A stretch of 64,000 nucleotides of DNA from Paenibacillus methanolicus (GTDB lineage: Bacteria; Bacillota; Bacilli; Paenibacillales; Paenibacillaceae): the NCBI RefSeq assembly GCF_008124765.1, contig NZ_VNHS01000007.1:124001-188000 (forward strand), written 5' to 3'. The stretch's first letter is position 1; each line of letters opens with the position of its first letter. This document shows, piece after piece, positions 18,889 to 27,259 of this stretch. The notes beneath the pieces were generated by a model. It had not been told where the DNA came from, searched no databases, and saw only the letters and a list, made by a program, of their open reading frames with translations. The position numbers were made by a program, and so were the translations under genes.

Positions 18889-20280
18889 TTGCGAATCGTG
18901 CTGTTATCCGGAGGATCGGGCAAGCGGCTGTGGCCGCTGTCCAACGAGATCCGGTCCAAGTTGTTTTTGAAGCTGCTGCCGGGCGCGGACGGTCAGCCGG
19001 AATCGATGATGCAGCGCGTCTGCCGGCAGCTAGCGGCGGCCGGATTGCTCGAGCGGGCCGTCATCGTGACCCACTGCAGCCAGACGGAGATCACGCGCAG
19101 ACATGCCGGGGCGGACATTCCGATTATCGAGGAGCCGCTCAAGCGGGGGACCTATGCGGCGATCGCGCTGGCCTGTTCGTTCCTGTCGGCCGAATTGCAT
19201 GTCGCGCCGGACGAAACGATACTCGTGCTGCCGGTCGATCTATTCGTCGAGCCGTCCTTCTTCCGCGTGCTGCAGCGGCTGCCAGAGGCGCTTCGTCAGG
19301 CCGGAGCCGACATCGGGCTGATCGGCACGCCGCCATCCCACCCATCGAGCCAATACGGCTATATGGTGCCGAAGCGAAAGGCGACTTCCGGACGCCGGGG
19401 GCGGGCCGCTACCGTCCCCTCCGGCGCCGACGGTGCGGCCGCGCCGGACTGGATCGGGATCGAGCGGTTCACGGAGAAGCCCGATCCGCCTGCCGCCGCT
19501 AAGCTGATGAAGCAGGGCGCGCTCTGGAATTGCGGCGCGTTCGCTTTTCGACTCGGGCATATGATGGAGAGTTTGCAAAGGGAAGGACAGCCGACGACGC
19601 CGGCGGAGTGGGCGGACAAGTACGCCGGCTTGCCGGAGGCGAGCTTCGACGAGCAAGTCGTCGAGCGATCGGCGCGCAGAATCGCGCTGGTCTACGAGGG
19701 GCCATGGCATGATCTTGGAAGCTGGGAGACGTTCGCGCGGCATATGGAGGAGCGGCGGGTCGGCCCGGGTCACGTCGGCGAGGACTCGCCGAACACGCAT
19801 CTGGTTAACGAGCTCGATCGTCCGGTCTATGTCGTCGGGGTACCGGACGCCATCGTCGCGGCGAGCCCGGACGGCATTCTCGTCGCGAGCAAGAGCGACT
19901 CCAACCTCGTGAAATCGCTGCTGGGCGAGGAAGCGCGCATGCCGATGTACGAAGAGAAACGATGGGGCTTCTGCCGGACGCTCGATTACGTCGAGACGGA
20001 GCAGGGGGGCGTGCTCACGCGGCGGATCGAGCTGCAACCCGGCGGCCGCACCAGCTATCATTCGCATGCTGGGAAAGAGGAAGTGTGGACGGTGCTCTTC
20101 GGGAACGGGAGCTTCATCCTGGAGGACAAGATTTACACGGTCGGCCCCGGCGACGTCATGCGCTTCCCGACTGGCGCACGCCATGGCGTGAAGGCAGATA
20201 CGGCGCTGTTGTGCGTGCAGGTCGAAATCGGGCAGGTGCGGGACGAAACGGACATCTTGCGGCTGTCGACGAGCTGGTAA
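18889..20280 (+). CDS. Mannose-1-phosphate guanylyltransferase / ManC-like sugar nucleotidyltransferase with cupin domain
   Basis: It would make a nucleotide-activated sugar (GDP-mannose in characterised relatives) for the two upstream glycosyltransferases. The N-terminal nucleotidyltransferase domain shows LLSGGSGKRLWPLSNEIRSK, RGTYAAIALACSFL, VLPVDLFVEP and FTEKPDPPAA. The C-terminal cupin domain (about residues 350-460) has the isomerase-type motif SYHSHAGKEEVWTVLFG and PGDVMRFPTGARHGV. The length (463) fits the bifunctional ManC family. The start is TTG 18889 (MRIVLLSGG), with aaaggggg about 10 bases upstream; the weak start may limit expression. Whether the isomerase activity is kept is not clear from sequence. 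Confidence 0.85.
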   Translation: MRIVLLSGGSGKRLWPLSNEIRSKLFLKLLPGADGQPESMMQRVCRQLAAAGLLERAVIVTHCSQTEITRRHAGADIPIIEEPLKRGTYAAIALACSFLSAELHVAPDETILVLPVDLFVEPSFFRVLQRLPEALRQAGADIGLIGTPPSHPSSQYGYMVPKRKATSGRRGRAATVPSGADGAAAPDWIGIERFTEKPDPPAAAKLMKQGALWNCGAFAFRLGHMMESLQREGQPTTPAEWADKYAGLPEASFDEQVVERSARRIALVYEGPWHDLGSWETFARHMEERRVGPGHVGEDSPNTHLVNELDRPVYVVGVPDAIVAASPDGILVASKSDSNLVKSLLGEEARMPMYEEKRWGFCRTLDYVETEQGGVLTRRIELQPGGRTSYHSHAGKEEVWTVLFGNGSFILEDKIYTVGPGDVMRFPTGARHGVKADTALLCVQVEIGQVRDETDILRLSTSW

Positions 20281-20348
20281 GGAAAGCGTATAATATAGTC
20301 TTATTCTATCAAGCGAGCAAGCTTCCGAGCGTCGACTAGAAAACTAGA

Positions 20349-20384
20349 GACATGGCAGGTTTTATTCTGCCATGTCTTTTTCTT
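20349..20384 (+). terminator. Terminator of the glycan operon
   Basis: A 10-bp perfect stem (gacatggcag with ctgccatgtc, loop gttttatt) is followed by TTTTTCTTTG. Confidence 0.88.
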
Positions 20385-20399
20385 TGTTTAAGAGACTAT

Positions 20400-20679
20400 T
20401 GATGATTGAGACTTGCGGAAAAAGTAAAGAGTGTCCGCGCAAGCGGACGAAAGCTATGGTCAGCACGGAGCCGCATCAAACGCACACACCTGCAGGATAC
20501 CACCTAAAGGCAAAACGTCTCGAACGAAGCTCGAACAAGAGCCTGTCCGAAGGACAAGCGGGCTCCCTTCGAGAGGACACATCGAAGACGGCCGCGCAAC
20601 GAGTCACGCTTAATTGCGGAGTCCAGAGGGCGCAAGCCCTCTGGTTCCCCTCGGCGGAGGGGGAAGGGGGAGCGAGAAA
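20400..20679 (+). repeat. Interspersed hairpin element, copy C (module 1 plus variant module 2)
   Basis: It includes the gtccgcgcaagcggac hairpin (GCAA loop), a cctgtccgaaggacaag hairpin, and the perfect 9-bp ccagagggc-gcaa-gccctctgg stem. It also includes the cccctc-ggcg-gagggg hairpin. Its purine-rich tail, ggggaagggggagcgag, runs to within a few bases of the next gene's ATG and supplies its ribosome binding site. An open frame crosses the element in phase with the downstream gene but does not look coding. Confidence 0.75.
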
Positions 20680-20683
20680 AAGT

Positions 20684-21553
20684 ATGAAAGATCTGGGCCA
20701 CGAATACGCGGATGTTCTGTTCTACACGCCGAGCGAGTTCGAGAAGCTCGGCGGGCTCTGGCCGCTGCGCACCGGGCACAACGTGGCGAAGGCCAACTAC
20801 AGCGTGGGGCCGAGGGTAATCGAATGCTTCTCGTTTCATTTCGTCCTAAGCGGCGCGGTCACGCTGTCCACCATGGGCGAGACCGTCACCTTGACGAAAG
20901 ACAGCATGTTCTGCCTCTTCCCGGACGTGAAGCATAGCTACTGGGTCTCGCAATTCGATTCCGAACAGCCCTTGCGGCTGCGCTGGCTGGCGTTCACGGG
21001 ATCGCAGGCGGAGCTGCTCGTGAACCGAATCGGGCTGACGGAACGCAAGCCATATTTGCGCAACAAACTTACGGCCGAGCTGTCCGAACTACTGCAGGGC
21101 TGCATGCAGCGGATGAACGGTTCGCAGAACGAAGGAGATTTGCAGCTGCAGATCATGATGTACCGGTTGTTCGAGCTGTTATCGCGGCCGCTCCCTCATG
21201 CGATAGAGGACAAGGATTGGCTTCGCGCATGCTTGCGGCACATGGAGACGCATTACGCCGAAGGCATCTCGGTCGCGGACGTCGCGCAATTCGCCGGGAT
21301 GAACCGCTCCCATCTGTCCAGCCGGTTCAAGGACAGCATCGGGATGAGCCCGCGCGATTATTTGATCAAACTGCGGATGGAGCGCGCGGGCGACATGCTG
21401 CGGAGCCGGACGTTATCCGTCACCGAAATCTCGCATTCGCTCGGCTACACGGATTTGTATACGTTCTCGCGCGCGTTCGGCACGTACTACGGGATATCGC
21501 CTTCGAAATACCGCGCGCGCCTCTCCCAACCGAACGAAATGCTAAATGAGTGA
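20684..21553 (+). CDS. AraC-family transcriptional regulator with cupin sensor
   Basis: It has 289 residues. The N-terminal ~150 residues form a cupin-like ligand domain (FHFVLSGAVTLSTMGETVTL, then SMFCLFPDVKHSYW). The C-terminal ~100 residues carry two helix-turn-helix motifs (ISVADVAQFAGMNRSHLSSR and VTEISHSLGYTDLYTFSRAF) and end PSKYRARL. The frame is open back to 20372, but the upstream part is repeat copy C; ATG 20684, with a purine-rich Shine-Dalgarno stretch from the repeat tail, gives the normal family length. It probably controls the importer/arabinofuranosidase/sulfatase operon that begins about 105 bases downstream. Confidence 0.88.
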   Translation: MKDLGHEYADVLFYTPSEFEKLGGLWPLRTGHNVAKANYSVGPRVIECFSFHFVLSGAVTLSTMGETVTLTKDSMFCLFPDVKHSYWVSQFDSEQPLRLRWLAFTGSQAELLVNRIGLTERKPYLRNKLTAELSELLQGCMQRMNGSQNEGDLQLQIMMYRLFELLSRPLPHAIEDKDWLRACLRHMETHYAEGISVADVAQFAGMNRSHLSSRFKDSIGMSPRDYLIKLRMERAGDMLRSRTLSVTEISHSLGYTDLYTFSRAFGTYYGISPSKYRARLSQPNEMLNE

Positions 21554-21659
21554 CAACGAAATGTCATTTCTATTTGCCGCTCGGTACATTATGCTAAATA
21601 TAGTACTTAAAACCTACTATATACCTTAGATTACTATGATATTGGGGAGGCGGCAGTAG

Positions 21660-23273
21660 ATGAATAACCATTGGAGAACAACAACGCTAAGCACGGTGAT
21701 CGCGCTGAGTCTCGTGCTCGCGGGCTGCAGTTCGAATACGAACACGGACGCCAATTCGGACGCGAACGCGAACGGAGAGAACAAGCCCAAAGGAGAGGCG
21801 GCGGCAGGCGTGAGCAAGACGGGATTCCCGATCGTCGCGCAGCCGCTCGTGCAGAAGATGTTCGCCCGGATCGCGCCGGTGAACGGACCGTTCAAGGATA
21901 TGCCGGTTTTCCAGGATTACGAGAAGCTGAGCAACGTGCAGGCGGACTTCACCGAAGTGCCGACGGACGGCTTCCAGGAGAAGAAAAATTTGCTGTTCGC
22001 GTCCAACGAGCTCCCCGATGTGCTGTTCCGCGCCGGATTGACGCCGCTCGAGACGATTCGTTACGGCACGGCCGGGCAGCTGATTCCGCTGGAGAAGCTG
22101 ATCGACGATTACGCGCCGAACTTCAAGAAATTGATGGATCAATATCCGGAGATACGCTCCGCCATCACGACGCCGGAAGGACATATTTATTCCCTCCCTA
22201 CGGTCGTGACGCTCGGCGCGGCGCGGACGGACAAGAAGTGGATCAATCAGGCGTGGCTGAAGAAGCTGAACCTGAAGGAGCCGGCGACGACGGAGGATCT
22301 GTACAACGTGCTCGTCGCGTTCCGGGACGGCGATCCGAACGGGAACGGCAAGCCGGACGAAATTCCGATGACGGCGCGCGCGAGCGGCGGGCCGGGGCTT
22401 GGGCTGCCGGTCGTCGCCATGATGGGCGGGTCGTTCGGCCTGGACAATCAGCTCGGCTATAACATTAACCTGACGGACGGCAAGGTGGACATCTGGATGG
22501 GCAGCGAGCGCAACAAAGAGCTGCTGCAATATCTCAACAAGCTCTACGGCGAGAAGCTGCTCGATCCCGAGGTGTTCTCGCATAAGGAAGCGGACTACCT
22601 CGCCAAGCAAGGGTCCGGCAACGCCGGCTTTTTCTTCGACCAGACGAATAATCCGTTCCTCGAGATCGCCGATCAATATACGGGCATCGCGCCGCCGGAA
22701 GGTCCGCACGGAGATCGGATCCAAAGCCAGGGCGCGCCGGTACCGCGGGACTTCGGCTCGTTCGCGATTACCTCGGTCAACAAGACGCCGGAAGCGGCGC
22801 TGCGCTGGGTCGATTATTTCTACAGCGACGAAGGCTCGACGCTGCTCCGGTTCGGCCGGGAGGGCGAGCATTACGAGCTGAAGGACGGCATGCCGTACTA
22901 CAAAGAGGACTTCCTCAAATCGGGCAATCAAGCGAAAATCACGCCGTATGCCGGCGGCGGCGCCCCGCATCTGATCAGCGAGAAGGTCGCGTCCTTCATT
23001 AACCCGCCTCAGGTGCAGGAAGCGCAGAAGAAGCTGGACCCGTACATGCCGAAGGTTCGCTACGCCTCCCCGATGTTCGACGAGGAGACCGCCCGGAAGG
23101 TCGACGTGCTCCGCACCGACATCGACAAGTATTACGAGGAACAAAGCACGAAATTCATCGCCGGAGCGATCAGCTTCGACAAGTGGGACGAATTCGAGGC
23201 GACGCTTGCGAAGCTGAATATCGACGAGCTGGAGCAAATCTACCAGACAGCCTATGACGCGATGCAGAAATAA
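21660..23273 (+). CDS. Extracellular sugar-binding lipoprotein, LplA type
   Basis: It is the solute receptor of the second importer. At 537 residues, its lipoprotein signal ends LVLAGCSSN and is followed by an Asn/Asp/Ala-rich linker. The subfamily hallmark DGDPNGNGKPDEIPMT is present, and the C-terminus (TKFIAGAISFDKWDEFEATL) matches the LplA-type endings of the other binding proteins in this window. ATG 21660 follows ggggagg. The two permease genes follow within 21 and 14 bases. Co-transcription with the GH51 arabinofuranosidase and the sulfatase suggests an arabinose-containing, possibly sulfated, oligosaccharide as ligand; this is inference. Confidence 0.88.
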   Translation: MNNHWRTTTLSTVIALSLVLAGCSSNTNTDANSDANANGENKPKGEAAAGVSKTGFPIVAQPLVQKMFARIAPVNGPFKDMPVFQDYEKLSNVQADFTEVPTDGFQEKKNLLFASNELPDVLFRAGLTPLETIRYGTAGQLIPLEKLIDDYAPNFKKLMDQYPEIRSAITTPEGHIYSLPTVVTLGAARTDKKWINQAWLKKLNLKEPATTEDLYNVLVAFRDGDPNGNGKPDEIPMTARASGGPGLGLPVVAMMGGSFGLDNQLGYNINLTDGKVDIWMGSERNKELLQYLNKLYGEKLLDPEVFSHKEADYLAKQGSGNAGFFFDQTNNPFLEIADQYTGIAPPEGPHGDRIQSQGAPVPRDFGSFAITSVNKTPEAALRWVDYFYSDEGSTLLRFGREGEHYELKDGMPYYKEDFLKSGNQAKITPYAGGGAPHLISEKVASFINPPQVQEAQKKLDPYMPKVRYASPMFDEETARKVDVLRTDIDKYYEEQSTKFIAGAISFDKWDEFEATLAKLNIDELEQIYQTAYDAMQK

Positions 23274-23294
23274 CGAGGCGGAAGGAGCAAGCCT

Positions 23295-24257
23295 ATGAAA
23301 ACGGCGCAGGCCGGACGGACAACCGCCGCCGCACAGTCTCGTTCACGACCCGTTCCGCGGCTGCTCAAGCAGGCGGCCAAGCGATACGATCTCTACCTGA
23401 TGCTGCTGCTGCCGGTCGCCTGGTACGCGGTCTTTCACTACGGGCCGCTGTACGGGCTGCAGATCGCGTTCAAGCATTTCAATCCGGCGAAAGGGATCAT
23501 GGGCAGCGATTGGGCGGGCTTCGAGCACTTCGAACGGTTTTTCGACTCGTATTACTTCTGGCGGCTGCTGTGGAACACGCTCTCCATCAACTTGTTCTCG
23601 CTGCTGATCGCCTTCCCGATCCCGATCTTCCTGGCTTTGCTCATCAACGAAATTCCGAGCAAGGCGTTCGGCAAGTGGCTGCAAAATATTACCTACCTGC
23701 CGCACTTCATCTCGATGGTCGTCATCGTCGGCATGCTGACGCTGTTCCTCTCGCCTAAGGGCGGCCCGGTCAACACGCTAATCGAGACGTTCGGGGGCGA
23801 GCCGATCCGCTTTCTGGAGTCGGCGGGCTGGTTCAAGACGATCTTCATCGGCTCGAACATCTGGCAGAACATGGGGTGGCAGTCGATCATCTATATCGCG
23901 GCGCTCGCCGGCGTCAATCCGCAGCTGTACGAGGCGGCCAAGATGGACGGGGCTTCCCGGCTGCGGCGCATCTGGCACGTCTCCCTGCCCGGGATCGTGC
24001 CGGTCATCGTCATTCTGCTCATTCTGGACATCGGGCATTTCATGAATATCGGGTTCGAGAAAGTACTGCTCATGCAAAACAATTTGAATCTGGAATCGAG
24101 CGACGTCATCTCGACCTTCGTGTACACGACGGGCATTCTCAAAGGGGAATACAGCTATACGGCGGCGATAGGACTGTTCAATTCGGTCATCAATCTGGCG
24201 CTGCTGCTGCTGGTGAACCGATTCGCGCGCAAGACGTCCGAGACGAGTCTATGGTAA
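23295..24257 (+). CDS. Sugar ABC transporter permease, LplB type
   Basis: It is a pore subunit of the second importer, 320 residues. After a basic N-terminus (~30 residues) come about six membrane segments. LplB hallmarks are WYAVFHYGPLYGLQIAFKHF and the EAA loop YEAAKMDGASRLRRIWHVSL with the following PGIVP. It lies 21 bases after the binding-protein gene, with aggcggaaggag as ribosome binding site. Confidence 0.9.
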   Translation: MKTAQAGRTTAAAQSRSRPVPRLLKQAAKRYDLYLMLLLPVAWYAVFHYGPLYGLQIAFKHFNPAKGIMGSDWAGFEHFERFFDSYYFWRLLWNTLSINLFSLLIAFPIPIFLALLINEIPSKAFGKWLQNITYLPHFISMVVIVGMLTLFLSPKGGPVNTLIETFGGEPIRFLESAGWFKTIFIGSNIWQNMGWQSIIYIAALAGVNPQLYEAAKMDGASRLRRIWHVSLPGIVPVIVILLILDIGHFMNIGFEKVLLMQNNLNLESSDVISTFVYTTGILKGEYSYTAAIGLFNSVINLALLLLVNRFARKTSETSLW

Positions 24258-24271
24258 AGGGAGGCGACCAC

Positions 24272-25165
24272 ATGTCCAAGCCAACTGCGGTCCGCCGCCT
24301 GTCGGAAGAGCGGTTGTTCAACGCGGCGGTGTACGCCGTCGCGGCCGTCATTATCGCTATCGTGCTGTACCCGCTGCTGTTCGTCGTCAGCGCATCGTTC
24401 AGCGATCCGGCGAAGGTGCTCGCCGGGGAAGTCTGGCTGCTGCCGAAGGGCGTCTCGGTCGAGGCGTACACGAATATTTTGCAGAACGAGAAATTATGGA
24501 TCGGTTATCGCAACTCGATTCTCTACGCTTCGGTCGGCACGGCCATCAACCTGATCATGACGATCTTGGCGGCATATCCGCTGTCGCGGCCGGATCTGCC
24601 GGGGCGCAAGACGCTCATGCTGTTCATTACGCTCACGATGTTCTTCGGCGGCGGGCTCATCCCGACCTACTTGCTCGTGAAGTCGCTCGGGATGGTCGAT
24701 ACGATGTGGGCGCTCATCGTCCCCGGCGCGATCTCGACGTACAATTTGATCGTCATGCGCACGTATTTTCAGTCGAGCATCCCTTGGGAACTGCAGGAGG
24801 CGGCGCTCATCGACGGCTGCACGAATTGGCGGCTGCTGCTGAACATCATCCTGCCGCTGTCCAAGCCGATTATCGCCGTCATGGCGCTGTTCTACGCGGT
24901 CGGCCATTGGAATTCGTTCTTTAACGCGCTGATCTATATTCGCAACGAATCGCTCTATCCGCTGCAGCTTATTTTGCGCGAGATTCTGATGATCAGCCAA
25001 TCGGACGCCATCGACGGCAACGTCGGGCTGGAGGACAAAATTTTGCTGGCCGAAAGCATCAAATACGCGGTCATCATCATCTCCAGCCTGCCGGTATGGC
25101 TGATGTACCCGTTCATGCAGCGGCATTTCGTCAAAGGCGTCATGATCGGATCGGTCAAAGGCTAA
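24272..25165 (+). CDS. Sugar ABC transporter permease, YtcP/LplC type
   Basis: It is the second pore subunit, 297 residues, with the EAA-type loop LQEAALIDGCTNWRLLLNII, the AVGHWNSFFNALIYIRNESL block and the C-terminal QRHFVKGVMIGSVKG. A longer frame starts at 23876 inside the upstream permease, but ATG 24272, preceded by aaagggaggcg, fits both the ribosome binding site and the family length. GH51 follows after 22 bases. Confidence 0.9.
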   Translation: MSKPTAVRRLSEERLFNAAVYAVAAVIIAIVLYPLLFVVSASFSDPAKVLAGEVWLLPKGVSVEAYTNILQNEKLWIGYRNSILYASVGTAINLIMTILAAYPLSRPDLPGRKTLMLFITLTMFFGGGLIPTYLLVKSLGMVDTMWALIVPGAISTYNLIVMRTYFQSSIPWELQEAALIDGCTNWRLLLNIILPLSKPIIAVMALFYAVGHWNSFFNALIYIRNESLYPLQLILREILMISQSDAIDGNVGLEDKILLAESIKYAVIIISSLPVWLMYPFMQRHFVKGVMIGSVKG

Positions 25166-25187
25166 CACATTGGGGAGGTAGAGGTTC

Positions 25188-27224
25188 ATGACGAACGCGA
25201 GAATTACGATCGACGGCGGCGCGAGGAGCGGGCATGTGATCAACCCGTTCTTGTTCGGCCACTTCGTGGAAGATATTCGCGACCATATGGACGCGATGCT
25301 CGCTTATCCGCTGAAGGATATGGATTTCGAAGGCGACGCCGAAGCAAGGATCGCGGTGTCCGGCAGTTGGAGCGCCTATACGAACGGACGGAATACGCGC
25401 TATGCGCTCGAATCGCCGGCTCCCCGGCATTCGGGCCGCGCCCAGCGCATTCACATGCGAAGCGATGACGAGGCATATGCCGGATTGGCGCAGCGCGTCG
25501 CGCTCAAGGGACCGCTCGCCTACGCAGTACGTCTGGTCGCGCGGGCATCGGTCGAGCTCCGCTATGTGCTCGTCGAAGCGGTCGACCGCCGCTCGGAGGA
25601 GCGTCTCGGCCAGGTCCGCATCGACCTGGACAGCCATAATTGGCGGACGTACGAGGCGAAGCTGGACATCGCCCGCGCCTGTGACGATGCCGAGCTGCGC
25701 GTCTATGTGCCGGCCGATCATTCGAGATGGCGCGATCATGTGTCGACCGGCATGCTCTGGCTCGACCATGTGTCGCTGCTGCCGGAGGATCACGTCGGCG
25801 AGGTGAAGCGCGAGGTCGTGGAGATGACCAGACCGCTGAACGCGGGCATGATGCGGCTCGCGGGGAATTACATCAGCGCCTATCATTGGGAGCATAGCAT
25901 TGGTCCCGTGCTGGAGCGGCCTGTCAATTACAACGAAGCGTGGGGCGGATGGGCGAACAAATATTTCGGCACGGACGAATTCATCCGGTTCTGCCGGGAA
26001 CTTGAGGTCGAGCCGCTCATCTGCGTGAACGACGGCTCCGGCACGCCGGAAGAAGCCGCGCGGTGGGTCGAGTACTGCAACGGCGGCGCCGACACCCCGA
26101 TGGGCGCGCGCCGCGCGGCCAACGGACATCCCGAACCGTACAACGTCCGGTATTGGGAGATCGGCAACGAAGTGTGGGGAGACTGGCAGGTCGGCACGTG
26201 TACCGCGGATGAATTCGCGGAGCGGTATCTCTCGTTCGCGCAGGCGATGAAGGCGGCAGACCCTTCGGTGATTCTGCTCGCTTGCGGGCATACCGATCAG
26301 GCGTGGAACCGGACGGTGCTCGACATCGCCGGCGAGCATATGGATTATTTGACCCTGCATCTGTACCACGGCTACGGACGGTTCGGGATGAACCGGGACA
26401 CCTCCGCGGAGGAGCGGTACAAGGCGATCGCCTCCTACCCGGAATGGACCCGGGACGACATTCGCCGGACGCAGACGCAGATTCGCGCCCATGCCAAGCA
26501 TCGTCACGTGAAGCTGGCCATTACCGAGTACAATACGATGTACTATCCGAACACGATCCGCAAAGGACTGCCCGACGAGCACACGCTGGGAGCCGCGGTC
26601 GCGAACGCCGCGAACTTGAACGAGATGCTGCGATGCAGCGACATCGTCGACATCGGCAGCTTCTCCGATCTCGTGAACGGCTGGCTCGGAGGCTGTATTC
26701 GGGTAGGCGACTATTATGCGGATCAATACTGCGGCAAAGCGCCGGGGTGGAGCGGCCATCCGCTTACCGTGTACGGAACGCCTACCTATGAAGTGTTGAA
26801 GCTGTATGCGGGCCGGGACATCCGGCGGATGCTGCCCGCCGAAGCCGAATGCGGCACGTTCGCGGTCCGAACGGCCAAGCCGGCGCCGGTCGCGCTGGAC
26901 GCGCTGCCCGATCTGGACGTCGCCGCTTGCGCGAGCGAGGACGGGCGCATCGTCACCGTCTTTATCGTCAACCGCAGACTGCGGGAGGTGACGGCCGAGC
27001 TGAGCTTGCAAGGCTTCGAGCCCGAAGCTGAGGCGGTGCTGCATGAAATTACGGGCGAATCCGTCGACGACATCAACACCGTCTTCGCGCCCGATCGCAT
27101 CGCCGCCCGGGAGCGCGTCGTCTCGACAGAGGACTGGACGCGCGGCGGTTACCCGCTGCGCCCCGCCTCGGTGTATGCGCTCGAACTCAAGGAGAAGCGC
27201 GGGAGAGGAGAGGCGATCGAATGA
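25188..27224 (+). CDS. Alpha-L-arabinofuranosidase, family GH51
   Basis: It removes terminal alpha-L-arabinofuranose from arabinan, arabinoxylan or arabinogalactan oligosaccharides. It is 678 residues without a signal peptide, hence cytoplasmic. A carbohydrate-binding-like region (about 60-205) precedes and is embedded with the catalytic barrel. The acid/base is Glu328 in YWEIGNEVWG and the nucleophile is Glu447 in AITEYNTMYY, both textbook GH51 positions. A C-terminal beta-sandwich closes the protein. It lies immediately downstream of the importer (22 bases), and its stop codon overlaps an ATG of the next frame. The GGGGAGGTAGAGG site supports ATG 25188. Its length exceeds the ~500 of minimal GH51 enzymes, consistent with the extra N-terminal domain. 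Confidence 0.9.
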   Translation: MTNARITIDGGARSGHVINPFLFGHFVEDIRDHMDAMLAYPLKDMDFEGDAEARIAVSGSWSAYTNGRNTRYALESPAPRHSGRAQRIHMRSDDEAYAGLAQRVALKGPLAYAVRLVARASVELRYVLVEAVDRRSEERLGQVRIDLDSHNWRTYEAKLDIARACDDAELRVYVPADHSRWRDHVSTGMLWLDHVSLLPEDHVGEVKREVVEMTRPLNAGMMRLAGNYISAYHWEHSIGPVLERPVNYNEAWGGWANKYFGTDEFIRFCRELEVEPLICVNDGSGTPEEAARWVEYCNGGADTPMGARRAANGHPEPYNVRYWEIGNEVWGDWQVGTCTADEFAERYLSFAQAMKAADPSVILLACGHTDQAWNRTVLDIAGEHMDYLTLHLYHGYGRFGMNRDTSAEERYKAIASYPEWTRDDIRRTQTQIRAHAKHRHVKLAITEYNTMYYPNTIRKGLPDEHTLGAAVANAANLNEMLRCSDIVDIGSFSDLVNGWLGGCIRVGDYYADQYCGKAPGWSGHPLTVYGTPTYEVLKLYAGRDIRRMLPAEAECGTFAVRTAKPAPVALDALPDLDVAACASEDGRIVTVFIVNRRLREVTAELSLQGFEPEAEAVLHEITGESVDDINTVFAPDRIAARERVVSTEDWTRGGYPLRPASVYALELKEKRGRGEAIE

Positions 27225-27259
27225 TGGACGGAACCCGCGAACGGAGGGGAGAGGCAAAG

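Noticed and set aside
20372..20683. N-terminal extension of the AraC gene through repeat copy C
   Set aside because: The DNA is a repeat found at six other places in different frames; the family length begins at 20684.
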